From: Diphasiastrum complanatum
Lineage: Eukaryota > Streptophyta > Lycopodiopsida > Lycopodiales > Lycopodiaceae
NCBI GenBank assembly: GCA_029204225.1
Contig: CM055109.1
Location: 34,287,098-34,351,097, forward strand
DNA length: 64,000 bases
Direction: 5' to 3'
Under the pieces are notes generated by a model, which was not told where the DNA came from, ran no database searches, and saw only the letters and a program-made list of their open reading frames with translations. Below are positions 10,388 through 21,408 of the stretch, in pieces (the stretch's first letter is position 1; each line of letters begins with the position of its first letter). Position numbers and translations under genes: made by a program.

Positions 10388-13300
10388 GTATATATATAGA
10401 TAGTATTATATATATTTTTATTTATTATTTATTTACTAGTTATTTATTTATAAAAGACACACACATGGATTTGAATGAATAGTGATAGGATCTTTCTTGT
10501 TCTATACAGGCCAAAGCGATGAACATTAGAACCAAAGGGGGTGCACAGGGTGGCCAAGAATCCGCCCGGATTGGTGGAACAATTTGCATTTTCCAAGAAC
10601 CCGACCTCGTCGGTGAACACGTGTTCGGGTTTCATTGCATAATTGTATTTTGATCTTTTGTTGATCTTTTTCTTTCTCAATGACTAGTGGGTGCCATATC
10701 GAGTGCAAATTGTGACTTCACTTGTTCGGTGCCACGTGAGTGATAGCTTATGTTGACAAATCTTGCAATGGAACTGGCTTGGGTGCTCCGATCCGCCCGA
10801 CAAGGAAGGCAAGCCAAGTCTAAATTCCATTGGGTAATTGCACTTTAGAATTTTTTATTTTGTTTTTTTAATATAGGGCGCCATGTCAATGGTAAAGTGA
10901 GACCTGACTTCCTAGTGTCACTTTAGTGGTAATTTGCATCATAGTGTGCAATTGTTGTTGTAGCACCCTCCAATAAGGAACAAAGTGATATGAAAACCTC
11001 AAGGTCTGTGGTGCTCATTGGAAAATACATAACAGAATAATTTTGCGATTTAGAAGGATTTGAAACGAAATGCATTTTTCAACTCAAACTCCCATAAACA
11101 AGATGCATCATCTTTGAGAGAATCATCGCGTAAGCTATTGATGAGGAGCTAAAAGATAACCCTTTTCTCCACATGCTAAGAGCCCCTTTGTATGCATGGC
11201 TCCATTTCTTTGAAAATTAAATTCAAAATGAGACTATGCTTCGCTAATTGTAAGGGGGTCAAAAATTTTTAAGGTGAAAAAAAATCGTGATAATTTTTGG
11301 CTAAAGCAAAAGAATTAGTCAAATGTTGAAAAAAGATCAAAGGAAATCTACATAAAATATAAAAAAATTAGTTTGCTCTCAAACTCACCATGCAACGACA
11401 CATCATTTTTGAGCATATGATCACGATCCCACTTCGCAACAAAGCTAACAAATCCCACTATGCCATGTGACACATGCCAAGTCTTCCTTAATCCTAAAAT
11501 TAAACGTGTGGTACTACCCATCCTAAAATAACTAAATAACATAAGTGTGTGTTGTGCGTTTGAAATAATCAAACGAGGGCATTCACATATTAAGGATCTT
11601 CGGCCCGATCTTCTTAAAACATGTAGCATTTCAATGTTAGGCCTTTTCATGGTGTAAAAACCATGAGAAGCTCTAGTTTTATCCATTATTTTTCTTTTGC
11701 TTGGTTACTATGAGCTTAGGTAGAATCGGTTGTCGATTTGTGATGCCTATGGGGTTGATGGGTGTAATGTCCCAAGCTCAAAGGACAAGGTTTTTATGTT
11801 GTATAAGTCCCTTAAAAATACAAAAAAAAAAAAAAAAAAAAAAAACATAATATCTCATTTTACATTTTACTCTTCTTTCGTAAAGAGCATTGAATTGTGC
11901 AAATAATGGTATTCCTGAGGAGTTAAAGAAATTACTCTTAATTTGGTGGATTTTGTGATATACACAAATCTAAATCACTGTGACATCTCAGTGGAATATC
12001 AATTCTGAAGTTTATAAAATTTCTCAAAATCCACACAAAAGTAACATGTCATACAATATGAATTTTTAAGGCCCATAAAGTGTGGAGAAAGTTCTAGGAG
12101 GATAGTGCAGCTTATAAAGAGTCAATATATGTGGAAGCTATAAGCAAAATGCTTTGTCAATCTTTTATGCTTGGGAAAGACTCTTTAGCGACCTTAAACA
12201 CCAAGTGTAATGATAATTCAACTATGTTCTCCACCAACAACAGACTTGCCATCACTTTACAACTATTTTATCTAATGCAATAATCACTAAAATAACCATT
12301 TCATATTTTGAAGAGAATATATCATGCAAAAGCCCTTGAATATGAGCACAAGACATTACACCTTGAAAAGTCCATGGACTCGATGAAAGAGAGAAATAAG
12401 TTTTATGCTTGACTCATAATGGACAAAGAAATTCGATGTTACAATTGTAAAAAATGTCTTTCCATAGTTTCTACATCATGCAAAGTCCCAGCCCTCAAGA
12501 CTTTTTATGTTTGAGAATCTTTAGGGAGGGCCATCCACTATATATATATATTGTATGTAGGTGTTCTAAGAATACCCCTTTCCTTTGGTTTTGTTGATAT
12601 ATTTGTTTTATGTGGTATGTAAGGAATTGCTCATTTTGGATTTGCCAGGCAAAGGTAAAAGTATGTCTACTCATAGCATTTTTTGGCATTGCCTCCCAAA
12701 AACCAATACTATGTGTTCAAGTTGGTCAATGGAGTTTTTGCAAAAGTCAAAGTTAAAGTCAAAGTCTTAAATCATAAGTCTATGTGCCCACAAAAGCCAC
12801 ATTACTAAGGACTATATTGGAACAACTCAGCCCTTTAGTTGCGCCTCTGTATGCAAGTCATAAATAGCAAAAAACACTCGTGTTCCTCTCTTTTTATTAA
12901 ATGCATACCCACACTTTCGCGTCTCTCTCTTTTTCTTGCATGCATCCCTAGGCTCTCAACTGCATGAGTCACCAGATAATAATAAAGATTATATATTTAC
13001 ATTCACAAAGTGATTTCATGTATGTCATATCTCTACTCATGCACACACTTTGAATCATAGTTTAATCCTTCAGATAATCAAAGAAAATGCTAACGATTAT
13101 GTCGTAGTTCCAAGACAACTAGGATTCAAAAATAGCTAATTATCTTGCATCCAATCTCAGACAATCAAAGTTTTTATTCGATAAATTTGTGGCAAAGCCT
13201 TTGTGGCACAATGTTCTTGTCTTCCTTTAGTTGCTTTAGTACTTTGTTCATGTCAAGTTATACTATTTGGAAAAAGAAAGCTGCAGTTAATAGAATTGGC

Positions 13301-14227
13301 TAAGAGTTTGGAGATTTGACTTATTTTATTTAGTACTTGGCATATGCATGGTGAGTTACCTTAATTATGAGCATGAGCATGCATATAACATAATATATAA
13401 GTAGTGTGGTTTTGACATTTTGAGAGTAATTTTTTTGCACGTTTTGCAAGTTTCTTCTACCCATGATCCAAGAACATGATAGCACTTGGTGTCCTACTCT
13501 TTCAACATAATTTTTTCTGAGCAAGAATGTGGTTCGATACATAGTTAAGAATTTGACTATCCATCAAATTCTAAATAGGTCCTCACAGAATGCTTTGATA
13601 CTCTTTAAATAGGTCTATTTTGATCATGGAAAAAATTTCATGAAATTGTAAAAGCTAGATTGTCGATGTGCTAGCATACAATTATTTTTAAGGAAAATGT
13701 TAATTTAGAAAAAAAAAATTGAATTTTGTTTTTGGAGCTAATTCGGCTAGCATGCCGGCTGGCTAGCTTATTTGGCTCCAAAAAAAAAAAATGTATGTTT
13801 CAATTTTCTCTTAAGTTCAAAAAAAACTTAGAAATTTTTGTTTTTATTTCTTTTGTAGACTAGCATGCCAACGTCCTAGACTCTACAACTCCATAAACAT
13901 TTTTTCATCAACGAGATAAACATATATTTAGAATGTAGGAAAGTGTCTTTTGATGGATTTATTTAAGTTTCTTTGTTACCCTTTAGATAAATCTTTGTTT
14001 TTATTATGGCAAAATTTTTAATTAAGTTATAAAATCTAACACGATAACATGTTGGCCTACACAAAAAAAATAGTTTTTTTTTTAATTCTATTTAAAATTT
14101 GAATTGTTTTTTGTAAGCTAGCAGCACGCTGGTGTGCTAGTTTTTACAACTTCATGAACGTATTTCATAACATAAATAAATCTATATTTAAAGGATAGCA
14201 AAGTGTTTCTTGATGGACCTATTCAAA
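10384..14227. other. AT-rich unannotated region with dispersed-repeat traces
   Basis: No protein family is recognised. The longest open frame (11348-11686, minus, 112 codons) resembles nothing I know. A poly-A run lies near 11820-11845. From about 13400 to 14160 the sequence contains recurring motifs built on GCTAGCA...TGCYGGCNNGCTAG and AT-rich spacers. Part of this (13408-13590) recurs at 25387-25550. Confidence 0.4.
13408..13590 (+). repeat. Dispersed repeat, copy 1 (partner at 25387-25550)
   Basis: The stretch TTTTGACATTTTGAGAGTAA, then TTTTTTTGCACG and GCAAGTTTCTT, and later GTGGTTCGATACATAGTTAAGAA, is matched in order and orientation by the 25.4-kb sequence with small gaps. Both copies are followed by AGCAYG(C/T)-type motifs. 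Likely an old non-coding transposable element. Confidence 0.5.
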
Positions 14228-14470
14228 TTTTGATGGCTAGTGTGACCTTCAACTATGTACCAAAGGACAATCCTTATTTATAGAAAATCATGTAATGGCA
14301 TAAAAGTGGATATCGTTCGCTATTTAAAGAAAGGTCATATTTTCCTAGTGGGGGACAGTAATGCTAGAACAGGTTCAAGGCAGCCAAATTTCCATGCAAC
14401 AAATTTGGATCCCCTTGGTATCAGAGCTTTGAATAGTTAGGATTGGCCATCAGCCGACTTTTAGGTGACA
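14228..14470 (+). pseudogene. LINE endonuclease (APE-like) fragment
   Basis: The plus frame reads KKGHIFLVGDSNARTGSRQP (approximately 14321-14380), then LDPLGIRALNS followed by a stop. The block G-x-I-x-L-x-G-D-(F/S)-N-A-R-T-G-S is the catalytic motif region of the exonuclease/endonuclease/phosphatase domain in plant LINEs; here the usual Phe is Ser. Upstream sequence continues the domain weakly (YVPKDNPYL, then a stop). No RT follows, so it is a short dead fragment. Confidence 0.6.
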
Positions 14471-14939
14471 TAGATGAACTACACTTCCTATGATGAGCAT
14501 TTTCTCCATCTTGGAGAAGCACATGAGTCGGCCATTCATCTTGATCTAACATTGATTATTTGAAACTTGAACTCCTCATCTATGCTAATGAAAATTTCTA
14601 TCTCATTCTCTCTCACCTCTTCAACCAAGCAATGATCCATGGTCTTCCTTTGCCTTCGTGAGCACATTGGAAATCCTATCAGCATGTGGAAAGACAAATA
14701 GATTTGAGGTTGTAGAAGGGGAGAAAAACTGTCAACTCCATGTGAAGGTTGCTCTTGGTTGGACAGTGTAGCAGATGACGGAATATCGGTTTCACTTTCT
14801 TTCGACAAGGACTCATTTCAGATTAGTGTCATGGAGCTGGTGTATTGTGCGGTATTGTAGAAGTTTACAAGAAACTTCTCAATTGAGCAGCAGGGTGAGC
14901 GGTTGGGTGCTATAGTGCTCGTGTTGTGTTGTCATGATG

Positions 14940-16110
14940 ATCCTATCGGGAGTCATAACTGACATGTCGGGCAGGTAGGATCTTGTTGGGTTGTTTTGGA
15001 CAGTCTTTGAAACTGTGTTTTCTGATATAGTCGGGACACTCGGCGTGGTACTTGGTCTTGACTAGGCAATCAACCATGAAATGGGCGGTTTCACCACAGA
15101 TGAAACATCGGTTGTTCAATGGCCCTTGTATAACGGCATAGCCATCTTGTATGGCGAATGGTTCTGGACTTTCAAGTGGATATTCATGATAAGTCAAGGC
15201 ATTTCCAGATTGTGATGGTTGTTCTTCATATTGTTGAACTGTATGTGCTTGGATAGGCTGATATGAAGGACAAGCATCAGCAGGATGCGTAGCCCGGCAG
15301 TGTGGGCACCATATTGGTTTTCGTCTATAAGGTACCTGTGTAGGGTTTGGCTGACCAGGCATACTGCTTTGGATAGACTTCAGGGTAGTTTGAAACTCAT
15401 TGGTGAGTTTTTCCATCTGTAGTTGGTATTGCTTATTAAGCAACTCCAACTAGGATTTCCAAAGCTGATCTCGGGTGTCCTCGATCGGCTTTGACTCATG
15501 GACAAGAGCATGTGGTGCTTGCCTTTCTCTAGATTCGTCAACATCTGATCCATCGTCTTCTTCTTTGATGGCATCAGACATAGCTAATTTGAGACTCATA
15601 TATTCATCATTGGATTTAAGCTCACATATAATCCATCTTGGAAGGCTGACTAAGAACCAGATGATGAGCATCTGTTCGGAGGGCTGTTCTTGTACTTGAC
15701 TTTTGAGGTGTTTGAAACGCTTGATATAGTCTCGTACACGTTCGTCTTTTGTCATTTTGATGTTACTCAATTTAACAAAACGACTCTCAATCAAGCGAAA
15801 GGTCTTAAAACGCTTGATAAAGGACTCTTTCAAAATTGACCAGTCTATCTTATCTTCACGATCGAGGTTAAAAAATCAGTCACGTGCTTTAGCGATCATG
15901 GTCATCAGAAATAGTTGGACCATAGCATCGGGAGAGGTTTCACTATACACATCACATGCATTCTCAAAGATTTGCAAAAATCTTTGAGGGTCCGAACTAC
16001 CGTCAAACTTAGGTAGATCTAACTTGGGTGTACGTTTCTCATGATGAGCACTGTGGGTAGCAGAAGCACCATGAAGGTTGGTTCTGACCTGAGAGGGTTC
16101 AGCACCATAA
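14940..16110 (-). pseudogene. Ty3/gypsy gag relic with zinc knuckles
   Basis: The minus strand encodes KRTPKLDLPKFDGSSDPQRF, then FLMTMIAKARD, a TGA in place of the expected Trp codon, FFNLDREDKIDWSILKESFI and a capsid-like helix-rich region. A second open frame (15449-14943) carries CPHCRATHPADAC (CX2CX3HX4C), CFICGETAHFMVDC (CX2CX4HX4C) and CPDYIRKHSFKDC. This multi-knuckle arrangement resembles the gag at 62134-63224 much more than the gag of the chromodomain element at 35-39 kb. It is head-to-head with the plus-strand pol at 16243 and probably belongs to a different element. Confidence 0.75.
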
Positions 16111-16242
16111 AAATGGGCTCGTGCTCGTGAAGACTCAGCTCGATCAGGTTCTTGTCCCTCGAATGGGTTTGTGGATGGCTCTTGCAGTTACAACTGCATT
16201 TGGTAGAACCTATGACATATCCCAGGAGGCAATGGTAAGACT

Positions 16243-17736
16243 TTGGAAATTAACCAGATGGATTATGAGTGTGAATGTTCCTTTAGTACTACTTCTTTGT
16301 TGTCTAATGAACTTTTTCGTTTAATTGGCACAGTTAAAGATCAAGAAGTGAGTATTTTATTGGACAGTGGTTCAACTCATAATTTTATTAATTCTTGTCT
16401 TGTGCAGAAACTCAGCTTGGAAACTGAAGCTATCAATCATAGATATAAAGTTTATCTAGCTTCAGGAGCAGAGTTGGAGACTTGGAACGTAAAAGTCCCG
16501 AAGTTCCCAGTTTTGGTGCAAGGACACACAGAATTAGTTAATTTTCATGTTTTAGACCTAGCTCGTACTGATTTAATTTTAGGTTACGAATGGTTATTTA
16601 GTAAATCGCCTTCTCTGTTAATTGATTTTGAGAAGCATGTTCTCACTTTCAAGGAGGGTGATAAGGTAGTTACATTATTTGGCAGAAATTTTGTACGTCC
16701 GTTGGATCAGATTTCTACAGTTAATAAAATGGAAGCATTGGATTATTCTGAGTATGAAGTTTTTTCAATTTATGTTATTCCAGTTGTGGATGTTCCTGAA
16801 ATGAATCTAAATGGTTGTGAATTCTCAGCAATTCTTAACTTAGGAAATTTAGATCATGAACAAGCAGTGAAAGAACACAGGATTTCGTTCTAGATTTGGT
16901 CATTATGAATTTCTAGTGTTGCCATTTGGATTAACGAATGCTCCAGCAATGTTTCAGCAAATGATGAACGACTTATTTCGTCCATATTTGGGGAAGTTTG
17001 TGGTAGTATTCTTAGACGATATTCTTGTTTACAATAAATCCTTGGTGGAACACATAGAACACTTAAAAATCGTCTTGATGAAGCTCCGTCAGGAGTTACT
17101 CTACGCTAAAGAGTCCAAGTGTGAATTATTTAAGCAAGAGTTGCTTTATCTCGGTCATAAGATCACAATAAATGGGATCAAGATTGACGAGGATAAAATC
17201 AAGATTGTGATTGAGTGGCCAATTCTGGAAACTGTGAGGCAGGTAAAGTCTTTTTTAGGTTTTACGCTTTTCTTCATTGAGGATTATGCTAAGTTAGCAA
17301 CACTGCTTAATAATCTGACAAAAGAGGAATCGTTAATAAAAAGAAAAAGAGGAATCAACCTAGTCCGCCTGTTGTTTGGAACGGGGAATTGAATTAGTGT
17401 TTTGAGAAACTTAAAACAATGATTGTTTCAGCTCCGTGTTACAAATTACAAATCCAGCTTTACCTTACGTCGTGAGAACAGACGCAAGTGATGTTGCAGT
17501 TGGAGAGCTTCTATTACAAATGGATAGGCCACTAGCGTTTGAAAGCCAAAAAATTCACTGGTCCTCAGTTGCGTTATACTACACAGGAAAATGAATTGTT
17601 TGTTGTAATCCATGCACTTAAAACCTGGAGACACTACTTGTATAGTAGGAAGTTTGTAGTGTATGTGGATCACCAGCCTCTTAAGTATTTTTGTCATCAA
17701 CATGATCTTTGAGGGAGAAAAGCTCGATGGGCTGAA
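16243..17736 (+). pseudogene. Ty3/gypsy protease, truncated RT and RNase H (broken)
   Basis: The first open frame (16243-16893) has an aspartic protease with LLDSGSTHNFI followed by DLILGYEWL. The next frame (from ~16880) enters RT at [20 protein letters not shown] and contains [13 protein letters not shown], but the RT fingers and much of the palm between protease and this point are absent, a deletion of roughly 150 codons or more. After 17390 the RNase H region is frameshifted but visible (RTDASDVAVG, then [17 protein letters not shown] and a stop in the [11 protein letters not shown] block). Same lineage as the element at 34039-39952. Not functional. Confidence 0.88.
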
Positions 17737-19347
17737 TTGATACAAGAATTCGATCATGAAATCCGTTACATAAGAGGCAACTCTAATCAAGTTGCAGATG
17801 CTCTTAGTCATATTGGTCTACTGAACGAGTTGTCATTCACCCAGATTTCTACGAATCTATATCTTTTGCTGAGAGGAAAATATGAATCAGATTCTCATTT
17901 TGGTCACATTTGGAACATTGTTCAGACCGGAAGAAATGTGGACAGTGTTGAGTTAGAAACACAGGGGACTCAACTAACTAAGAAAGACAAGAAGATTGTG
18001 GAACAGTTCACCATTCGAGATGGATTACTATTGCAGAAGGAAAAGGTTTGCGTACCTGGTGATGATGAGCTCAAACGAAAGATTTTGTTTGAATGTCATG
18101 ACATACCCTGTGCAGGACATCCCGGTATACACAGGACTCTGGACTTGGTTAAGAGGGAATTTTATTGGCCAAAGCTCAAGCCATATGTCGAGTCATATGT
18201 TGTTAAATGCAAGCCCTGTCAAGTAGCAAAGGCTAAACGCCATAAGGCTGGTGGTTTGTTGCATCCGTTAGATTTCCCAGATAAGAAATGGAAAAGCTTA
18301 TCTATGGATTTTGTAGTTGGACTTCCAAAGACCCGACGACAAAATGATTATATTTGGGTTGTAGTGGATTGGTTAACTAAGTTAGTTGCATTCATACTAG
18401 TCAAGTCAACTACAAAGGCTTCTGATTTAGCCCAGATCTTTGTTGAAAGATTATTTCAGTTGTATGGTCTGCCAAGTGACATTGTTAGTGATAGAGATCC
18501 TAAGTTCACAGGTCACTTTTGGTCAGCAGTATTCCATAATCTGGAAACTTCTTTGAGTTTGAGTTTTTCTGATCATCCTGAATCAGATGGCCAAACAAAA
18601 AGGACTAATCAAACTATGGAAGATATTTTGAGGACGTATGTTTCTCACAGGCAATCTCATTGGGAAGATTATCTCCCACTGGTTGAGTTTGCATATAATA
18701 GTAGAAAACATTCTGCTACAAGTTACAGTCCTTTTATGCTTATGTACGGTTTTCAACCTAGATCTCCAGTAAATGTTGAGACAAAGTATGTTAAGGTCCA
18801 GAAGGTTGCTGATTTTTTGCATGATATGCAAGAAATGTTGCAAGTGGCTAAGGATAGTATCTATAGTGCTCAGGATAGAGGTAAACACTATACCGATCTT
18901 AAGAGATCTCCAAGAGATTTTAAAGTTGATGACAAAGTATATATGAGGATTCCAAAAGATTCTAAGATGTTACGTACAGAGAAGCATTATAAGTTATCTA
19001 CCCGTTATTGTGGACCTTTCAAGATTGTACGTAGAATTGGTTCTTTGGCGTATGAACTCGATCTTCAAGGAAAATCGACTGCACACCCAGTGTTTCATGT
19101 AAGTCGTTCGAAACTAAGTTTACATGATGGTGATACAATTGGATCAGATGAGGATTTATCCCATTTGGAAGATTTGTCGCTAAGTGTACCTTTGGAACCT
19201 GAGAAAGTGCTCAGAAACAGAGATAAACAATTGAGAAATCGTTCTATCTCTGAGTGCTTAATTCGGTGGAAGGGTCGTACTGAGGATGATGATTCGTGGG
19301 AGAGAGTTGATAGCATAAAGAAGAATTTCCCGAATTTTAGTTTCTAA
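17737..19347 (+). CDS. Ty3/gypsy RNase H tail, integrase and chromodomain (uninterrupted, catalytic Glu lost)
   Basis: A 536-codon open frame carries the RNase H end (RGNSNQVADALSHIG), the integrase HHCC zinc-binding region (CHDIPCAGHPGIH...KCKPC), the catalytic core with SMDFVVGLPK and VSDRDPKFTGHFW, the GPY/F-type region (LSTRYCGPFKIVRRIGSLAY) and a C-terminal chromodomain (ECLIRWKGRTEDDDSWERVD), placing it among chromoviruses. At the third DDE position, GQTERVNQ of related proteins is here GQTKRTNQ: the catalytic Glu codon is AAA (Lys) at 18598-18600. The protein would be expected to lack strand-transfer activity. It is the C-terminal part of a polyprotein whose upstream part is broken, so this is not an independent host gene. 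Confidence 0.9.
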   Translation: MIQEFDHEIRYIRGNSNQVADALSHIGLLNELSFTQISTNLYLLLRGKYESDSHFGHIWNIVQTGRNVDSVELETQGTQLTKKDKKIVEQFTIRDGLLLQKEKVCVPGDDELKRKILFECHDIPCAGHPGIHRTLDLVKREFYWPKLKPYVESYVVKCKPCQVAKAKRHKAGGLLHPLDFPDKKWKSLSMDFVVGLPKTRRQNDYIWVVVDWLTKLVAFILVKSTTKASDLAQIFVERLFQLYGLPSDIVSDRDPKFTGHFWSAVFHNLETSLSLSFSDHPESDGQTKRTNQTMEDILRTYVSHRQSHWEDYLPLVEFAYNSRKHSATSYSPFMLMYGFQPRSPVNVETKYVKVQKVADFLHDMQEMLQVAKDSIYSAQDRGKHYTDLKRSPRDFKVDDKVYMRIPKDSKMLRTEKHYKLSTRYCGPFKIVRRIGSLAYELDLQGKSTAHPVFHVSRSKLSLHDGDTIGSDEDLSHLEDLSLSVPLEPEKVLRNRDKQLRNRSISECLIRWKGRTEDDDSWERVDSIKKNFPNFSF

Positions 19348-19375
19348 GGATAGAAACAGTTTAAGGAGGGAAGAA

Positions 19376-19913
19376 TGTTATGTCTATGATCAGTACATAG
19401 GATGGAATACACTCCTAGTCTTGGACACACGGTACTCCAGTGAAACAAGCTGTTAGTTATGCCACGTCATACTGGACGTGACCCGAAAGTAACTAATATC
19501 CTTGTGAGGCCCAGAACACACTAAGTGGAGTTTAGACAAGGTAATGAGACAGTGTATGCATGTGTAGAGTTATCAATAACAATTTTATGAATAGTTGGTC
19601 CATGCATAGGACTCTATTCTAGTGAATCTATGTATAGGGAACATAAGGCTATGCATGGCTATGTGCTTAGAATGCATTAGGCTCTATATAAAAAGACCAA
19701 ACTTGCCCTACTCCTCATCATGGTTCTTGATTCATTGCCAGACTCTCACTCTACACTCAGGCTTCTTGTTCCTTGGCTTGGGAGTGAGGCTTCTAGAGAT
19801 TGATTGGATGCTTCTACTTGGTTGGGTGGTTTCTCCACAGTGTGTTATCCTTTTGTGTTTAGGATTCGTAAGCAGGATCTAAGGAGCTTCTCTTATACAT
19901 GCCCTCCCAACAC
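19376..19913 (+). repeat. Candidate 3' LTR of the 16-19 kb element
   Basis: After the pol stop there is a purine tract (AAGGAGGGAAGA), then TGTTATGTC... to ...CCTCCCAACA, with TG/CA ends and a good TATA box (TATATAAAAAG at 19685-19695) about two thirds in. Size about 540 bp. No matching 5' LTR is visible to the left, so the boundaries are not confirmed by a second copy. Confidence 0.55.
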
Positions 19914-19959
19914 ATTAATTATTGAATTTATTTATTTGCTCGCGGTGTTGGGAATACCC

Positions 19960-19962
<3 letters not shown>

Positions 19963-20024
<62 letters not shown>
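19963..20024. repeat. (AG)n microsatellite
   Basis: Uninterrupted AG dinucleotides, 31 units. Open frames through it (RERERE / SLSLSL) are artefacts. Confidence 0.97.
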
Positions 20025-20028
<4 letters not shown>

Positions 20029-20120
20029 GGGGGGAGGATTTGAAATGTACGTGATTTTCTCTAAAACGTAGATTCCTTTGCAAAAGCGTGACATTTTTTA
20101 CGGCAAACACACATTCTCTC

Positions 20121-20124
<4 letters not shown>

Positions 20125-20197
<73 letters not shown>
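20125..20197. repeat. (AT)n microsatellite
   Basis: About 36 uninterrupted AT units, able to extrude as a cruciform. Confidence 0.97.
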
Positions 20198-20198
<1 letters not shown>

Positions 20199-20269
20199 TG
20201 GAGGCCGATCTAGGTGGCGGCCAATGATTTGGATGATGGCCAATCTCGCACATCTCGCATCTCAAATGT

Positions 20270-20465
20270 CTAATATGTATGTGTGTGTATTCATGAGAGT
20301 GCATATATCTACGCATGCATGTATGTATGAGTGAGAGTCTTCATGTGTGAGTGAGAGTGTGCATGCATGTGTACATGTATGTGTCTATACATGCATGTGC
20401 ATGTGCCATGTGTACATGTATGCGTATGTGTGAGAATGTGTGTACATGTATGTGTATGTTTAGTA
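20270..20465. repeat. Degenerate TG/CATG-rich tract
   Basis: Repeated ATGTGTGTG, CATGCATG and GTACATGTATG motifs with alternating purine-pyrimidine character over nearly 200 bp. It follows the (AT)n run closely. Confidence 0.7.
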
Positions 20466-21408
20466 CGTACATTTCAGAAGACCATGCTTTGAATTTCAAA
20501 ATTTTAATATGTAATTTATAATCACATGCAATGCAAACTTCAAAAGATTAGCCACTTTGAGCTAATTACGCGTACAAACATGTGAAGCCATTCTATGTAT
20601 AGAATATATGTAAAACCACATATCTACTATGAAAAATGTGTGAAAGATGCATTAGTATGGGTACAACATCGAGTTAAGTGCAAATCAATCAAGAAAGGAA
20701 GACATTCCACATACATAAAATTTAAAAAAACAAATCTATTATATTTTTATCTAAACAGTCAATAATTCTCCAAATATTCTGCCCACAAATCACATCCAAA
20801 TCCTTGGGAGCACACCAAGGTATCTATCATCTGTGATGCATAGTAATATCTACAACCAATATTGCTCTATAAATGTATGTTAGATTTTGTACTAACAAAT
20901 CCACATCTAATAACATATGGTGTTCTCGTGGAACCAAATATCCAACGTCTTGTAAATCCTTTAAAAACTCTGCGTATAGCTGCAACAACCAAATAATTGT
21001 GCAGATGTGTTCGCCATCGCGCAAAACAAACTGCTCCATAAAGTCCCGCACGAATGTTTGTTGATTGACAATGACCTTCACCATCTACAAAAGCATACAC
21101 ACTCGTTAATTTAATGCAATTACCTTAAACATAGTCAATAGCAAGTTGGAATGAAGATAATACAGTGTTAGTATAAGAATTATGTCAAATCAAATACTAA
21201 ACTCAAAATCTTGACTATATCCAAGAACCTCCTTCTACACAACCTTCTTCGTGTACAAAATTTGATAGATTTTTCTCTCCACTCTAACTCTAACTCTAAC
21301 TCTAACTCCAACTCTACATCCCAAATGCTAAGTCTAACTCCAATTCTAACTCTAATTGTACCTTGCATCTCGAAACCATAAACCGTAAACATCACTTCAA
21401 TCTTACTA
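20466..21408 (-). other. Region 3' of the Helitron pseudogene
   Basis: The minus strand holds an 85-codon open frame at 21084-20827 (contains QQTFVRDFMEQFVLRDGEHI) that I cannot assign; it may be the end of the Helitron coding region or unrelated. A short hexamer repeat, (CTAACT)n with variants, lies at 21283-21345. No Helitron 3' terminus (hairpin followed by CTRR) was found with confidence. Confidence 0.35.

Noticed and set aside
11348-11686. 112-codon minus-strand open frame in AT-rich DNA
   Set aside because: No recognisable domain, no splice or neighbour context, and no second copy in the window; treated as chance.
21283-21345. Possible interstitial telomere repeat
   Set aside because: The unit is CTAACT-like (hexamer, with variants), not the plant TTTAGGG/CCCTAAA heptamer; called a simple repeat.
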